Source: Xanthomonas populi
GTDB lineage: Bacteria > Pseudomonadota > Gammaproteobacteria > Xanthomonadales > Xanthomonadaceae
DNA length: 64,000 nt
Reading direction: 5' to 3'
Assembly: GCF_002940065.1 (NCBI RefSeq)
Contig: NZ_MDEJ01000002.1
Coordinates: 1 to 64,000, forward strand
The notes under the pieces are model-generated. The model did no database searches, was not told where the DNA came from, and was given only the letters and a program-made list of their open reading frames with translations. This document shows, piece after piece, positions 45,239-57,587 of this stretch (positions are counted from its first letter, which is position 1; each line of letters starts with the position of its first letter). Position numbers and translations under genes: made by a program.

Positions 45239-45481
45239 ATGAAGTTCAAGCACATTCTCATGCTCACCCTGGGTGCGGCCGCAGTGGCGGCGCTTCCTGC
45301 CCTGGCCCAGACGGCCCCACAGCGGACCGAACATGGCGCCACCGCGCAGAAGGCCGAAGACGCCAAGGCCAAGACCGAAGCCGAGCGCAAGGCCGAGCGC
45401 CGCGCTGCCGCTGCCGCGCAAAAGCCCAAGGGCGAAGTTGCCGCGCCCGAGGAAGAGGAAGAGAGGAAGCCCGCGCGCTGA
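45239..45481 (+). CDS. Small exported Ala/Glu/Lys-rich protein
   Basis: The 80-residue protein has a clear signal peptide (FKHILMLTLGAAAVAALPALAQ) and a highly charged low-complexity remainder (AEDAKAKTEAERKAERRAA), probably helical or disordered in the periplasm. A strong ribosome site GGAGG sits 6 bp upstream of the ATG. It is divergent from parE. I recognise no functional family. Confidence 0.75.
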   Translation: MKFKHILMLTLGAAAVAALPALAQTAPQRTEHGATAQKAEDAKAKTEAERKAERRAAAAAQKPKGEVAAPEEEEERKPAR

Positions 45482-45510
45482 TCACGCTGCACAGTGGCGA
45501 CGCGTTACAC

Positions 45511-45538
45511 AGACGCCCCGGCTTCGGCTGGGGCGTCT
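45511..45538 (+). terminator. Hairpin after the small exported protein gene
   Basis: AGACGCCCC (45511-45519) pairs with GGGGCGTCT (45530-45538) around a 10-nt loop, 30 bp past the stop codon. A weak GCATTTG follows rather than a strong T-run. Confidence 0.65.
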
Positions 45539-45626
45539 GCATTTGCGGCCCACACGGCCTACGGTTGTCACTGCGTGATCGCAACCGCGTCACGCAACCC
45601 TTGGGCATTCGCCCGTCACCCGCTAA

Positions 45627-47321
<1,695 letters not shown>

Positions 47322-47327
47322 GCCGTT

Positions 47328-47462
47328 CCTTCTCCCGCCGGGAGAAGGTGCCCTCAAGGGGCGTATGAGGGTACGGGCGAAGCCTCATGCACTCAAGTTC
47401 TTCAACTACTACGTGCTGGCCGTACCCTCACCCCAACCCCTCTCCCGTTGGGTGAGGCTTTA
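47328..47462 (+). repeat. Composite palindromic repeat between pyrG and kdsA
   Basis: CCTTCTCCC (47328-47336) pairs with GGGAGAAGG (47340-47348), then GAGGGTACGG (47367-47376) pairs with CCGTACCCTC (47420-47429), and a final CCCAACCCCTCTCCCGTTGGG hairpin ends in GGCTTTAAT. The internal ACGGGCGAAGCCTC is shared with the element at 43048-43170. Confidence 0.7.
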
Positions 47463-47478
47463 ATCAATAGGTGACCTG

Positions 47479-48309
47479 ATGAAACTGTGTGACTTTGAAG
47501 TTGGCCTGGATCAGCCGTTGTTCCTGATCGCCGGCCCCTGCGTGATCGAATCGATGCAGCTGCAGCTCGACGTGGCCGGCAAGCTCAAGGAGATCACCGG
47601 CAAGCTGGGGATCAACTTCATCTTCAAGTCGAGCTTCGACAAGGCCAACCGCACCTCCGGCACCAGCTTCCGCGGCCCGGGCCTGGAAGAAGGCCTGAAG
47701 GTGCTGGCTGCAGTCAAGCAGCAGATCGGCGTGCCGGTGCTCACCGACGTGCACGAATACACCCCGATGAACGAAGTCGCCGCCGTCGTCGACGTGCTGC
47801 AGACCCCTGCCTTTCTGGTACGCCAGACCGATTTCATCAAGAATGTCTGCGCCGCCGGTAAGCCGGTCAACATCAAGAAGGGCCAGTTCCTGGCGCCGTG
47901 GGACATGAAGCCGGTGGTCGAAAAGGCCAAGTCGACCGGCAACGAGCAGATCATGGTCTGCGAGCGTGGCGCCTTGTTTGGCTACAACAATCTAGTCAGC
48001 GACATGCGCTCGCTGAGCGTGATGCGCGACACCGGGTGCCCGGTGGTGTTCGATGCCACCCATTCGGTGCAGCTGCCGGGCGGGCAGGGCAGCAGTTCCG
48101 GTGGCCAGCGCGAATTCGTGCCGGTGCTGGCGCGCGCTGCGGTGGCGGTGGGCATTTCCGGCCTGTTCGCCGAAACCCATCCGGATCCGTCCAAGGCCTT
48201 GTCGGACGGCCCCAACGCCTGGCCGCTGGACCGCATGGAAGAACTGCTCGAGACCCTGATGGAACTGGACGCGGTGACCAAGAAGCACGGTTTCGCGCGC
48301 TTCGCATGA
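47479..48309 (+). CDS. kdsA: 3-deoxy-D-manno-octulosonate 8-phosphate synthase
   Basis: The 276-residue TIM-barrel enzyme condenses phosphoenolpyruvate with arabinose 5-phosphate to Kdo-8-phosphate for lipid A-core synthesis. Family blocks are [51 protein letters not shown]-like [31 protein letters not shown] and [14 protein letters not shown]. It sits between pyrG and eno as in many Gammaproteobacteria. Confidence 0.97.
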   Translation: MKLCDFEVGLDQPLFLIAGPCVIESMQLQLDVAGKLKEITGKLGINFIFKSSFDKANRTSGTSFRGPGLEEGLKVLAAVKQQIGVPVLTDVHEYTPMNEVAAVVDVLQTPAFLVRQTDFIKNVCAAGKPVNIKKGQFLAPWDMKPVVEKAKSTGNEQIMVCERGALFGYNNLVSDMRSLSVMRDTGCPVVFDATHSVQLPGGQGSSSGGQREFVPVLARAAVAVGISGLFAETHPDPSKALSDGPNAWPLDRMEELLETLMELDAVTKKHGFARFA

Positions 48310-48502
48310 GTTCCAGCCCAGTGGCGGCGCTCCACATGCGCCGCCACTGGCGGCAGTGGCCGTGGGGGTGGATTGCGCTGGGGCTGAGGCATCGCTGTGC
48401 CGGTTTGCGTGGGTCCGCTCAAGGCGATTTGGCAACGTGCCGGTGCGCGGCGATAATCCTGCAGCTTGTTTCCGGTGTACTTCCCCCCCCCTTAACTGGT
48501 AA

Positions 48503-49807
<1,305 letters not shown>

Positions 49808-49810
49808 GTC

Positions 49811-50167
49811 GTGCGCAACTGGCGCTGGCTACTGCTGGTGCTGGCGGTGCTGCTGGCTTGGCTGCAGTACCGCTTCTGGTTCGGGCCTGGGAATTCCGGC
49901 GAAGTGATGATGCTGGAAGCCCAGGTCGCGCATCAGGCACAGGACAACGAAGGTCTGCGCCAACGCAACCAGGCGTTGGCAGCAGAGGTGAAGGATTTGA
50001 AGGACGGCGAGGCGGCAATCGAAGAACGCGCGCGTAGCGAGCTGGGCATGATCAAACCGGGCGAGACGTTCTATCGCGTGGTCGAAGATGCACCATCGCT
50101 GCCGCCCGCAGTGGCCGCGCCGTCGGCCGAGCCCGTCGAGCCTGCCGCACCGGCGGAAAAGCCATGA
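49811..50167 (+). CDS. ftsB: Cell division protein FtsB
   Basis: This small bitopic divisome protein of 118 residues acts with FtsL and FtsQ. It has a short cytoplasmic tail (MRNW), one helix ([19 protein letters not shown]), a periplasmic coiled coil ([20 protein letters not shown]) and the family end [20 protein letters not shown], followed by a proline/alanine-rich tail. A GTG start 3 bp after eno is used, and its end overlaps ispD. Confidence 0.93.
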   Translation: MRNWRWLLLVLAVLLAWLQYRFWFGPGNSGEVMMLEAQVAHQAQDNEGLRQRNQALAAEVKDLKDGEAAIEERARSELGMIKPGETFYRVVEDAPSLPPAVAAPSAEPVEPAAPAEKP

Positions 50168-50937
50168 CTGGCTCGATCTGGGCGATCGTGCCGGCCGCTG
50201 GGCGCGGCACGCGGTTTGGTGGGCAGATTCCCAAACAATATCTGCAGGCTGCCGGCCAGCCATTGATGGCCTACACCTTGGCGGCGCTTGCCGCGCATCC
50301 GGCGGTGGCCGGCATCGTGGTGGCACTCGCCCCCGACGATGCCGACTGGCCGGGCTGGACGGCGGTGCAGTCCAAGCCGGTGTTGACCTGCGTGGGAGGC
50401 GTGACCCGCGCCGCATCGGTGCTGGCTGGATTGCTGGCCTTGCCCGAGAGCGTGCGTGCCGATGACTTTGTACTTGTGCACGACGCCGCACGTCCCAACT
50501 TGGCGCTGGCCGATCTGGAACGCCTGCTGGAAATCGGCCGCGGCGACCCGGTCGGCGCCATCCTGGCCGCACCAGTGCGCGACACCCTCAAGCGTGCTGG
50601 CGACGATGGGGGCATCGATGCCACCGAACCGCGCGAGCGGCTATGGCGCGCCCTGACCCCGCAGCTGTTTCGTCGCCATCAACTGATCCGTGGTCTCACC
50701 GAAGCGTCGGCGGCCAGTGTGGACGTGACCGACGAGGCGATGGCGATGGAACGGCTGGGATTGCGCCCGTTGCTGGTGGAAGGTGCCGAAGACAACTTCA
50801 AGGTGACCACGCCCGTAGATCTGGCACGCTTTGAGTTCGAACTCGCACGACGTGGCGTTGCCGTGGATGCCGAATCGGTGGCCACACGCAGCGATGCTGT
50901 GTTTGCTGGTGCCAATCACGACGTCAACACGCTTTAG
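50164..50937 (+). CDS. ispD: 2-C-methyl-D-erythritol 4-phosphate cytidylyltransferase
   Basis: This 257-residue enzyme of the MEP isoprenoid pathway couples CTP to methylerythritol phosphate. It has [20 protein letters not shown], the CTP-binding glycine-rich loop, then [20 protein letters not shown] and [10 protein letters not shown] near the end. The ATG overlaps the ftsB stop (ATGA). A roughly 145-bp spacer with a degenerate repeat separates it from ispF. Confidence 0.95.
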   Translation: MTGSIWAIVPAAGRGTRFGGQIPKQYLQAAGQPLMAYTLAALAAHPAVAGIVVALAPDDADWPGWTAVQSKPVLTCVGGVTRAASVLAGLLALPESVRADDFVLVHDAARPNLALADLERLLEIGRGDPVGAILAAPVRDTLKRAGDDGGIDATEPRERLWRALTPQLFRRHQLIRGLTEASAASVDVTDEAMAMERLGLRPLLVEGAEDNFKVTTPVDLARFEFELARRGVAVDAESVATRSDAVFAGANHDVNTL

Positions 50938-51083
50938 AGCGGCTGTCGAACGATTGCCAGGCCGGTGCGCAGAACCGGCTGTGTAGGCCACTCGTACACT
51001 GTGGTTTCTTTACAACGTCCATGCCGACCTAGACGACTGCTCGCTCCATGTTGTTGGGCACTCTCACTCACCACGGATTTCCC

Positions 51084-51575
51084 ATGTCTTTCACTTTTCG
51101 AATCGGTCAGGGCTACGACGTGCATGCGTTCTGTGTGGGCGACCACTTGATGCTGGGCGGGGTGCGCCTGGCGCATAGCCACGGCGTGCTCGCGCACAGC
51201 GACGGCGATGTGGTGTTGCACGCGCTGTGCGATGCGATGCTGGGCGCCTTGGCGCTGGGCGATATCGGCCAGCACTTTCCGCCGTCCGACCAGCGCTGGA
51301 AGGACGCCGACAGCGCGCAGTTTCTGCAGCATTGCGATTCGTTGCTGCGCGAGCGTGGCTGGCGCGTCGGCAATGCCGATGTCACGGTGATCTGCGAGCG
51401 CCCCAAGATCGGCCCGCATGCGCTGGCAATGCGTGAGCGCATCGCCGGTCTGCTGGCGATCGAGCTCGATGCGGTCAGCGTCAAGGCCACTACCAGCGAA
51501 CAACTCGGCTTCACGGGCCGCAGCGAAGGCATCGCTGCGCAGGCTGCGGTCTTGCTCGGCAAGATCGCAGCGTAA
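51084..51575 (+). CDS. ispF: 2-C-methyl-D-erythritol 2,4-cyclodiphosphate synthase
   Basis: This 163-residue trimeric zinc enzyme of the MEP pathway has [12 protein letters not shown] (Asp and His metal ligands), [32 protein letters not shown] and [19 protein letters not shown], all hallmarks of IspF. The ATG at 51084 starts [13 protein letters not shown], the normal front. It is followed directly by the miniature inverted-repeat element. Confidence 0.96.
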   Translation: MSFTFRIGQGYDVHAFCVGDHLMLGGVRLAHSHGVLAHSDGDVVLHALCDAMLGALALGDIGQHFPPSDQRWKDADSAQFLQHCDSLLRERGWRVGNADVTVICERPKIGPHALAMRERIAGLLAIELDAVSVKATTSEQLGFTGRSEGIAAQAAVLLGKIAA

Positions 51576-51577
51576 CC

Positions 51578-51714
51578 GCGGCTAACAAATCGACTGCGCT
51601 CACCGCCGGTCGGGCGCGGCCGGTGCTCGGTACAGTGAGTATCACGCGCACCCTGCGGTTCTGAGCGTGCTGTCCACACGCACCTGACCACTGCTGGCAA
51701 GGTTTGTTAGCCGC
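51578..51714. mobile_element. MITE-like 137-bp element with 12-bp terminal inverted repeats
   Basis: GCGGCTAACAAA (51578-51589) and TTTGTTAGCCGC (51703-51714) are perfect inverted repeats bounding 137 bp with no coding capacity. The right third, read on the minus strand, matches 1393-1455. A shortened, degenerate relative (AGAGCGGCTgtcg, then AGAACCG) lies at 50935-50990 after ispD. No transposase is present nearby. Confidence 0.7.
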
Positions 51715-51827
51715 TCTAAATCGCAGTCACGCACGCCTGGCTCGCCTTGGCGTTGCAATGCGACACCACCGCGCCGAGACACTCGGCACACAGCGCACGC
51801 GATGTCGGCGCGAAGGTCAACCACAGC

Positions 51828-52931
51828 ATGAGCGACACCTCTCTCCTGCCGCGCGCGCATGGCGCTGCGGTCCTTCGCGCGGCAATGCGCAGCACGCCCG
51901 AAGATTTTCAAGTCGATGAGGTGCCGGCATTCGAAGCCTCCGGCGAAGGCGAGCACCTGTTGCTCAGCGTGCGCAAGCGTGGCCAGAACACCGCGTACAT
52001 CGCCAAGAAACTCGCGCTGTGGGCGGGTATTGCGGAAATGGGTGTCAGCTACGCCGGCTTGAAGGATCGCCACGCAGTGACCACGCAGCGCTTCAGCGTG
52101 CATCTGCCCAAACGCATCGCGCCGGACATCGCCATGCTCGACGACGACGAAATGCAGGTCATCAACAGCACCTGGCACAACCGCAAGCTGCAACGCGGCG
52201 CGTTGCACGGCAATCGCTTCGTGTTGACGCTGCGCCAGGTGCAGGGCAAACGCGACGCGATCGAGCAACGCTTGCAGGCAATCGCCGCACGCGGCATTCC
52301 CAACTGGTTCGGCGAACAACGCTTCGGCCGCGATGGCGGCAACGTGGCATCGGCGCTGGCGATGTTCGGCTACACGCAGGATGCCGACGGTGCGTTGGTG
52401 CCAGCACCGAAGCGGCGTCTGCGCAACGATCAACGCTCGATGCTGCTGTCGGCGGCGCGCTCGGCACTGTTCAATCGCGTGCTCACCGCACGCGTGGAGC
52501 AGGGCAGTTGGGATGTCGCGTTGGAGGGCGAGGCCTGGATGTTGGATGGTTCACGCAGCGTGTTCGGCCCCGAGCCGTGGAGCGATGCGCTGGCAGAGCG
52601 ACTGGCGCGTTTCGATATCCATCCCAGTGGTCCGTTGTGGGGCGTGGGTGAGCTGCGCTCGACCGACCGAGCTGCGGCAGTGGAGCGGGGCGCGTTGGCC
52701 GATCCGCAGTCCGAGGCGTTGCGGATCGGTCTGGAAGCCGCTGGCTTGAAGCAAGAGCGCCGCGCCTTGCGTTTGCGCCCACAAGGATTGGACCATCGCT
52801 GGCCGGATGCAGAAACCTTGCAGGTCGAATTCGCATTGCCGCCGGGCTGCTACGCCACTGCGGTGGTGTGGGAGTTGGGCGAGGTGATCGATGCAGGTCG
52901 TTTCACCGCCAGCGTGCGTTCTGACGCGTAA
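51828..52931 (+). CDS. truD: tRNA pseudouridine-13 synthase TruD
   Basis: This 367-residue pseudouridine synthase has [22 protein letters not shown], the catalytic [11 protein letters not shown] (Asp80), [16 protein letters not shown] and the C-terminal [18 protein letters not shown]. It modifies U13 of tRNA-Glu. The ATG at 51828 gives the usual front [12 protein letters not shown]. It follows ispF across the miniature element. Confidence 0.94.
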   Translation: MSDTSLLPRAHGAAVLRAAMRSTPEDFQVDEVPAFEASGEGEHLLLSVRKRGQNTAYIAKKLALWAGIAEMGVSYAGLKDRHAVTTQRFSVHLPKRIAPDIAMLDDDEMQVINSTWHNRKLQRGALHGNRFVLTLRQVQGKRDAIEQRLQAIAARGIPNWFGEQRFGRDGGNVASALAMFGYTQDADGALVPAPKRRLRNDQRSMLLSAARSALFNRVLTARVEQGSWDVALEGEAWMLDGSRSVFGPEPWSDALAERLARFDIHPSGPLWGVGELRSTDRAAAVERGALADPQSEALRIGLEAAGLKQERRALRLRPQGLDHRWPDAETLQVEFALPPGCYATAVVWELGEVIDAGRFTASVRSDA

Positions 52932-52997
52932 GCCTGTTCGGTCGCTGGCGGCCGCACGGCATGGCGCCAACGATGATCTCGAAGTGCCGATCCACGC

Positions 52998-53081
52998 GCA
53001 GGAGCGGCTTCGGCCGCGATGGGGATCTTCAATAGATGTTTCCTGGCGAACGCGTCACCTCTCGTAGGAGCGGCCCTGACC
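52998..53081. repeat. Two degenerate REP sequences (GGAGCGGC type)
   Basis: GCAGGAGCGGCTTCGGCCGC (52998-53017, continuing to GATGGGG) and GTAGGAGCGGCCCTGACC (53064-53081) resemble the GTAGGAGCGGC REP units mobilised by RAYT proteins in xanthomonads and pseudomonads. They fill most of the 230-bp gap between truD and the Smr gene. Confidence 0.55.
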
Positions 53082-53162
53082 GAGAGAGGCATCACCAAGA
53101 CGCGTCACTTTGCGCAAGCGTGTCTCACAGGCCTGGTCTTCGTCGTTCGTCGCGCAATCAGC

Positions 53163-53702
53163 CTAACGCCGCGCCAACAACACCAACAACGCGCCCGTCC
53201 CGCCTTGCATCGCCGGCGCCGAATGAAACGCCAGCACATCGTTGCGCTGGCGCAACAGGCGGTCCATCAGATTTTTCAACACCGGCGCGCCATTGTCGGA
53301 CTGCAGACCCTTGCCATGGATAATGCGCACGCAGCCATGTTCGTGCGCATGCGCATCAAGCAGAAACTGCCGTAGCAAGGATTCGGCCTGCGCGGCGGTG
53401 GCGCCATGCAGATCCAGTTCGTCCTGGATCGAGAACTGGCCGCGCTTGAGTCGCTGAAACAAGCGGGTGGGAAGATTTTCGCGACAGTAACTGACGGTGT
53501 CGCCCGCTTCCAGCGGCGCGTTGTCGCGCAGCAGGCGCGCAAATTCGGTATGCGCTTGCGCCTCGTCGCGCTCGGCCATGCGCGCGCGCGGCTTGGGGCG
53601 CGGTTTGACGTTGGCCGGTGGTGCGACTTCACGAATCGGCTTGACCGCGCCGATCGCTGCGCGGAACAACGCGCCGTCGTCTTCGTCTTCAGGATGCGAC
53701 AT
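53163..53702 (-). CDS. Smr/MutS2-domain DNA endonuclease-like protein
   Basis: This 179-residue protein has a disordered acidic and proline-rich N-terminus (HPEDEDDGALF, then PPANVKPRPKPRARM) and a C-terminal Smr domain with DELDLHGATAAQAESLLRQFL, CVRIIHGKGLQSDNGAPVLK and GGTGALLVLL. Small Smr proteins are structure-specific nucleases. It reads against its neighbours. The ATG at 53702 is preferred over GTG 53708. Confidence 0.9.
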   Translation of the reverse strand: MSHPEDEDDGALFRAAIGAVKPIREVAPPANVKPRPKPRARMAERDEAQAHTEFARLLRDNAPLEAGDTVSYCRENLPTRLFQRLKRGQFSIQDELDLHGATAAQAESLLRQFLLDAHAHEHGCVRIIHGKGLQSDNGAPVLKNLMDRLLRQRNDVLAFHSAPAMQGGTGALLVLLARR

Positions 53703-53801
53703 GGTCACAGCGTAACGTGCCCAACCTCAGGTGCAAGCGAAGATCAAGCGCGAAGGGTACGGGCGCATCCGGTATCATGACCCGGTTTTCCGAGGAGTCT
53801 C

Positions 53802-54581
53802 ATGCGCGTACTGGTTAGCAACGACGACGGTGTTGACGCCCCCGGCATCCAGATCCTGGCCGAGGCGCTGCGGCGTGCCGGTCATGAAGTGATGGTGGTC
53901 GCCCCCGACCGCGACCGCTCCGGCGCCAGCAATTCGCTGACGCTGGATGTGCCGATCCGCACCCGCCGCATCGACGCGCAGACCTGCGCAGTCGCCGGTA
54001 CGCCCACCGAGTGCGTGCATCTGGCGCTGACCGGCATGCTCGATTACGACCCGGACATCGTGGTCTCCGGCATCAAAAACTCGGCCAATCTGGGCGATGA
54101 CGTGCTCTATTCGGGCACCGTGTCTGCCGCGATGGAAGGCCGCTTCCTCGGCCTGCCTGCGGTGGCAGTCTCGTTGGTGACGCAAAACCACGAAGCGCAT
54201 CACTATGAAACCGCCGCGCGTGCAGCGGTGGAGATCGTGGCGCGCCTGAAGTCCGATCCCTTGCCCGCCGACACCATCCTCAATGTCAACGTGCCGGATC
54301 TGGCCTGGTCGGATGTGCTCGGTTTCGAAGTCACCCGGCTCGGTAACCGCCACCGTTCCGAGCCCTGCGTGCCGCAACGCGATCCGCGCGGCCGCACTGT
54401 TTACTGGATTGGCCCTGCCGGACCGGAGCAGGACGCCGGCGCCGGCACCGATTTCCACGCCGTGCGTACCGGGCATATCTCGATCACCCCGATCCATGTC
54501 GACCTCACCCGCTATCAGGCGCTGGACACCGTGGCCGGTTGGGTTGGTGGCCTGACCGCCGCACTGGACGCACCGGCATGA
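53802..54581 (+). CDS. surE: 5'/3'-nucleotidase SurE
   Basis: This 259-residue metal-dependent phosphatase of nucleoside monophosphates begins [15 protein letters not shown], with the metal-binding Asn7, Asp8 and Asp9, and has [33 protein letters not shown] and [16 protein letters not shown] strong GAGGAG ribosome site precedes the ATG. It overlaps pcm (ATGA), the usual stress-survival pair. Confidence 0.96.
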   Translation: MRVLVSNDDGVDAPGIQILAEALRRAGHEVMVVAPDRDRSGASNSLTLDVPIRTRRIDAQTCAVAGTPTECVHLALTGMLDYDPDIVVSGIKNSANLGDDVLYSGTVSAAMEGRFLGLPAVAVSLVTQNHEAHHYETAARAAVEIVARLKSDPLPADTILNVNVPDLAWSDVLGFEVTRLGNRHRSEPCVPQRDPRGRTVYWIGPAGPEQDAGAGTDFHAVRTGHISITPIHVDLTRYQALDTVAGWVGGLTAALDAPA

Positions 54582-55258
54582 CGCCGAGGCTGCGCCTGCT
54601 GCAACCGGAGTCGGTCGGGATCGGCATGACCTCGCAGCGCGTGCGCGACCGGCTGGTCGAGCGGTTGCGCGAGGCGGGCATCCAGGACGAAGCCACGCTC
54701 AACGCGGTGCGCACCGTGCCGCGCCATCTGTTCATCGACGAAGCGTTGGCCTCGCGCGCCTATGAAGACACCGCATTGCCGATCGGCCACGGCCAGACCA
54801 TCTCGCAGCCCTGGGTGGTCGCGCGCATGACCGAGGCGGTGCTGCAGGTTGCGCCGACAAAAGTGCTCGAAGTGGGCACCGGCTCCGGCTACCAGGGCGC
54901 CATCTTGGCCGCGCTGGGCTTGGAGGTTTACACCGTCGAGCGCATCGGCGACCTGCTGCGGCAGGCGCGCAAGCGCTTCCGGCATCTGGGCATGAACGTG
55001 CGCAGCAAGCATGACGACGGCCGCATCGGTTGGCCCGAGCATGGCCCGTACGATGCCATCGTGGTGACGGCTGCCGCCCCGGCGCTGGTCGATGCGTTGG
55101 TCGATCAATTGGCTGTCGGCGGGCGTCTGGTGGCCCCGGTCGGTGGTGCGTCCTTGCAATCGTTGGTGCAACTGACACGCGGTGCCGATGGCGCGATCGG
55201 ACAGCAGGTTCTGGCGCCGGTCACGTTCGTCCCGCTGTTGTCGGGCATGCTGGATTGA
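54578..55258 (+). CDS. pcm: Protein-L-isoaspartate O-methyltransferase
   Basis: This 226-residue repair enzyme methylates isoaspartyl residues of damaged proteins. Family blocks are [55 protein letters not shown] and [13 protein letters not shown]. The ATG at 54578 overlaps surE. It is followed by the YqaA-like gene 18 bp later. Confidence 0.95.
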   Translation: MTPRLRLLQPESVGIGMTSQRVRDRLVERLREAGIQDEATLNAVRTVPRHLFIDEALASRAYEDTALPIGHGQTISQPWVVARMTEAVLQVAPTKVLEVGTGSGYQGAILAALGLEVYTVERIGDLLRQARKRFRHLGMNVRSKHDDGRIGWPEHGPYDAIVVTAAAPALVDALVDQLAVGGRLVAPVGGASLQSLVQLTRGADGAIGQQVLAPVTFVPLLSGMLD

Positions 55259-55276
55259 ATCCATGAGAGTTACTCG

Positions 55277-55891
55277 ATGAAGATCTTCGGGCCGTTGTAC
55301 GACGTGGCCATTCGTTGGTCGCGCAATCGGCGCGCACCCGCGCTGCTGACCGGTCTCAGTTTTGTAGAGGGCTTCATCTTCCCGGTGCCGCCGGAAGTGA
55401 TGCTGGCGCCGATGGCGCTGGCAGAACCCAAGCGTGCGTTTTGGTTCGCCACCTTGAGCCTCATCGGCTCGGTCTGCGGCGCGCTGGTCGGCTATCTGCT
55501 GGGTCACTTTGCGTTCGCCGCATTGCAGCCGCTGATCGAATGGCTGGGCTGGAGCGTGAAGATTCAAGCGCAGATCGAAACCTTGCGCGCACTGGTCGCC
55601 GAGTCGCCTTGGAAGGCTTTCTGGGCGCTGGTGCTGGTGGGCTTCACGCCGATCCCGTTGAAGATTTTTACTTGGGCTTCGGGCGTGGTCGGTGTACCGA
55701 TTTTGCCGTTCATCGCTAGCATGTTGGTGGGGCGCGGCAAGCGCGTGTATCTGGTAGCCGGCGCGATCCGGCTGGGTGGTGCGCGTGCCGAGGCCGCGTT
55801 GCATCGCTGGATCGAGCCGCTGGGCTGGGTGGCCATGGCCGTGTTGGCTGCGGGAGCAGGGTGGTTGGTGTGGAAGACAATGAACGGATGA
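55277..55891 (+). CDS. DedA/VTT-family membrane protein, YqaA-like
   Basis: The 204-residue membrane protein of the VTT/SNARE-associated family has SFVEGFIFPVPPEVMLAPMALAEPKRAFW, GSVCGALVGYLLG, a re-entrant-type FTPIPLKIFTWASGV and a C-terminal helix. DedA relatives are implicated in undecaprenyl-phosphate or phospholipid translocation. Its stop overlaps the nlpD start (ATGA). Confidence 0.87.
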   Translation: MKIFGPLYDVAIRWSRNRRAPALLTGLSFVEGFIFPVPPEVMLAPMALAEPKRAFWFATLSLIGSVCGALVGYLLGHFAFAALQPLIEWLGWSVKIQAQIETLRALVAESPWKAFWALVLVGFTPIPLKIFTWASGVVGVPILPFIASMLVGRGKRVYLVAGAIRLGGARAEAALHRWIEPLGWVAMAVLAAGAGWLVWKTMNG

Positions 55892-56664
55892 GCAAGTTGC
55901 AGATGAATGGGGCATATAAGACAGCAGTCATGCTCGCGGTCGCCGTCGGGCTCACAGCGTGCAGCAGCGCCACAGTGGTTCGTTCGCCGGGAGCAGGCGG
56001 CGGTTCGTCGTCCTCGCGTCCGCCTGCGGCGCCGCATCCGTCGGTGCCGCGCCCAGGTGCGATGGTCACTGTCCAGCGCGGCGACACGCTGTACGCCATT
56101 TCGCGTCGGACCAACATCGCTGCGCCGGATCTGGCCGCCTGGAACGGCCTGTCCTCGCCTGACACCATCTATCCTGGCCAGAACCTCAAGCTGTATCCGC
56201 CCGGTGCCGGCAAGCCTGGCACCGGCGCCCCGGTTTCCGGCACAGTGGTTCCGCTGCGGCCGACCGCACCGATCGCGGTGCCCGTCAATAGTGGATTCCA
56301 GTGGCGCTGGCCGGCGGACGGTGTAGTGGTTGGAACCTTCGTCACCGGCGAGACCACCAAGCAGGGCGTGGATATTGCCGGTGCCAGCGGGCAGGCAGTG
56401 CGTGCAGCAGCCGATGGCGTGGTGGTGTATTCAGGCGCAGGCCTAGTCGGCTACGGCGAGCTGATCATCATCAAGCACAACGACCAGTGGCTGTCTGCGT
56501 ATGGACATAATCGCAAGCGCCTACTCAACGAAGGCCAGAGCGTGAAGGCCGGCCAGCAGATCGCCGAAATGGGCCGCAGTGGCGCCGCCCGCGACATGCT
56601 GCACTTCGAGATTCGCTACAACGGCAAGCCGGTCGATCCGCTGCTGTATCTGCCGAACAAGTGA
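55888..56664 (+). CDS. nlpD: NlpD-like lipoprotein with LysM and M23 domains
   Basis: This 258-residue activator of amidase-dependent septal peptidoglycan splitting has a lipobox-like LTACSS, a LysM domain (VTVQRGDTLYAISRRTNIAAPDL) and a C-terminal M23/LytM domain. In that domain the first zinc-ligand position is non-histidine (TTKQGVDIAG) while HFEIRYNG keeps the last block, so it should be catalytically inactive, like E. coli NlpD. The ATG at 55888 overlaps the DedA-like gene. In most Gammaproteobacteria rpoS follows nlpD; here it does not, consistent with the lack of RpoS in Xanthomonas. Confidence 0.9.
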   Translation: MSKLQMNGAYKTAVMLAVAVGLTACSSATVVRSPGAGGGSSSSRPPAAPHPSVPRPGAMVTVQRGDTLYAISRRTNIAAPDLAAWNGLSSPDTIYPGQNLKLYPPGAGKPGTGAPVSGTVVPLRPTAPIAVPVNSGFQWRWPADGVVVGTFVTGETTKQGVDIAGASGQAVRAAADGVVVYSGAGLVGYGELIIIKHNDQWLSAYGHNRKRLLNEGQSVKAGQQIAEMGRSGAARDMLHFEIRYNGKPVDPLLYLPNK

Positions 56665-56825
56665 TTCGGGGGATGGGGATTCGGGAATCGTAAAAGCCTC
56701 GCCTATCGTGATGCGGGAAGAGGCTTCTTTCCCGCGCCAAAGTAGCTAGGCCGGTTGCTGTGTAAGAGATAGCTCATCGGTTGCCAGCAGCTGGCTCCAG
56801 CTTGCACTGATTCCTGATTCCTGAA

Positions 56826-57200
56826 TCAGCCCACCAGAATCATCGCCAACGCCACCCGGCGCCCCTCGCTGGCCAGCACGTTATATGTTCGCGCCGCTGC
56901 CGCATTGGTCATCGCTTCCAGCCCGATGCCACGCGTCAGACAGGCAGCCAGGACAGCGGTGGTCGGGAACTGCGGGCGATCGCCGGTGCCGAGCAGGATC
57001 ACCGCAGGCGTCAACGCCAGCACAGCGTCCATATGGCCGGCCTGCAACTGTTCCAGGCCGGATACAGGCCAGCCTTCCACCAGCTCGTTCGGCATCAGGA
57101 TGAAGCTCTGCTGCAAAATCCGCTCGTTCACCTTGGCATAGCGACCATCGGCCGCGCGCAGCGCATAGGTGTAGTCGGGATGTTCCTGGCTTAAAGGCAT
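56826..57200 (-). CDS. Mth938-like (DUF498) domain protein
   Basis: The 124-residue protein matches the Mth938/NDUFAF3-like fold with YTYALRAADGRYAKVNERILQQSFILMPNELV, LLGTGDRPQFP and GIGLEAMTNAAAARTYNVLASEGRRVALAMIL. The family function in bacteria is unknown. It lies 15 bp downstream of yhbY on the same strand and is probably cotranscribed. Confidence 0.85.
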   Translation of the reverse strand: MPLSQEHPDYTYALRAADGRYAKVNERILQQSFILMPNELVEGWPVSGLEQLQAGHMDAVLALTPAVILLGTGDRPQFPTTAVLAACLTRGIGLEAMTNAAAARTYNVLASEGRRVALAMILVG

Positions 57201-57215
57201 AACGAACTCGTCGGG

Positions 57216-57521
57216 TCAGCCGCGCGGCAGCACGATCTGGCGCTTTTCCTTGCTGGGGCGGTAAAGGATGGCGACATGGCCGATCCTCTGCACCAGTGCG
57301 CTGCCGGTCTTCTGGGTAATGTCGGCAATCATGGCCTCGCGGGCCTCGCGATCCTCCGATACCACCTTCACCTTGATCAGTTCGTGGCGCTCGAGCACTT
57401 CCTCGAGTTCGGCCAGAAATGCCGGCGTGACCCCTTTGCCGCCGGTCTGCAGCAGTGCTTTGAGATCGTGGGCCTGGCCGCGCAGGAAACGGTTCTGGGC
57501 GGAGGTGAGAACAATGGACAT
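57216..57521 (-). CDS. yhbY: CRM-domain RNA-binding protein YhbY
   Basis: This 101-residue protein consists of one CRS1/YhbY domain: LTSAQNRFLRGQAHDLKALLQTGGKGVT, ELEEVLERHELIKVKVVS and GHVAILYRPS, with the GxxG-type loop for RNA. It associates with pre-50S ribosomes in E. coli. It is divergent from rlmE, as in many Gammaproteobacteria. Confidence 0.94.
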   Translation of the reverse strand: MSIVLTSAQNRFLRGQAHDLKALLQTGGKGVTPAFLAELEEVLERHELIKVKVVSEDREAREAMIADITQKTGSALVQRIGHVAILYRPSKEKRQIVLPRG

Positions 57522-57587
57522 GCAGGATCGAAGGGAGGCATAAGGGTGTTCAGGGTATCATGGCGACCCGTTCTGACCCCTTTGCCA

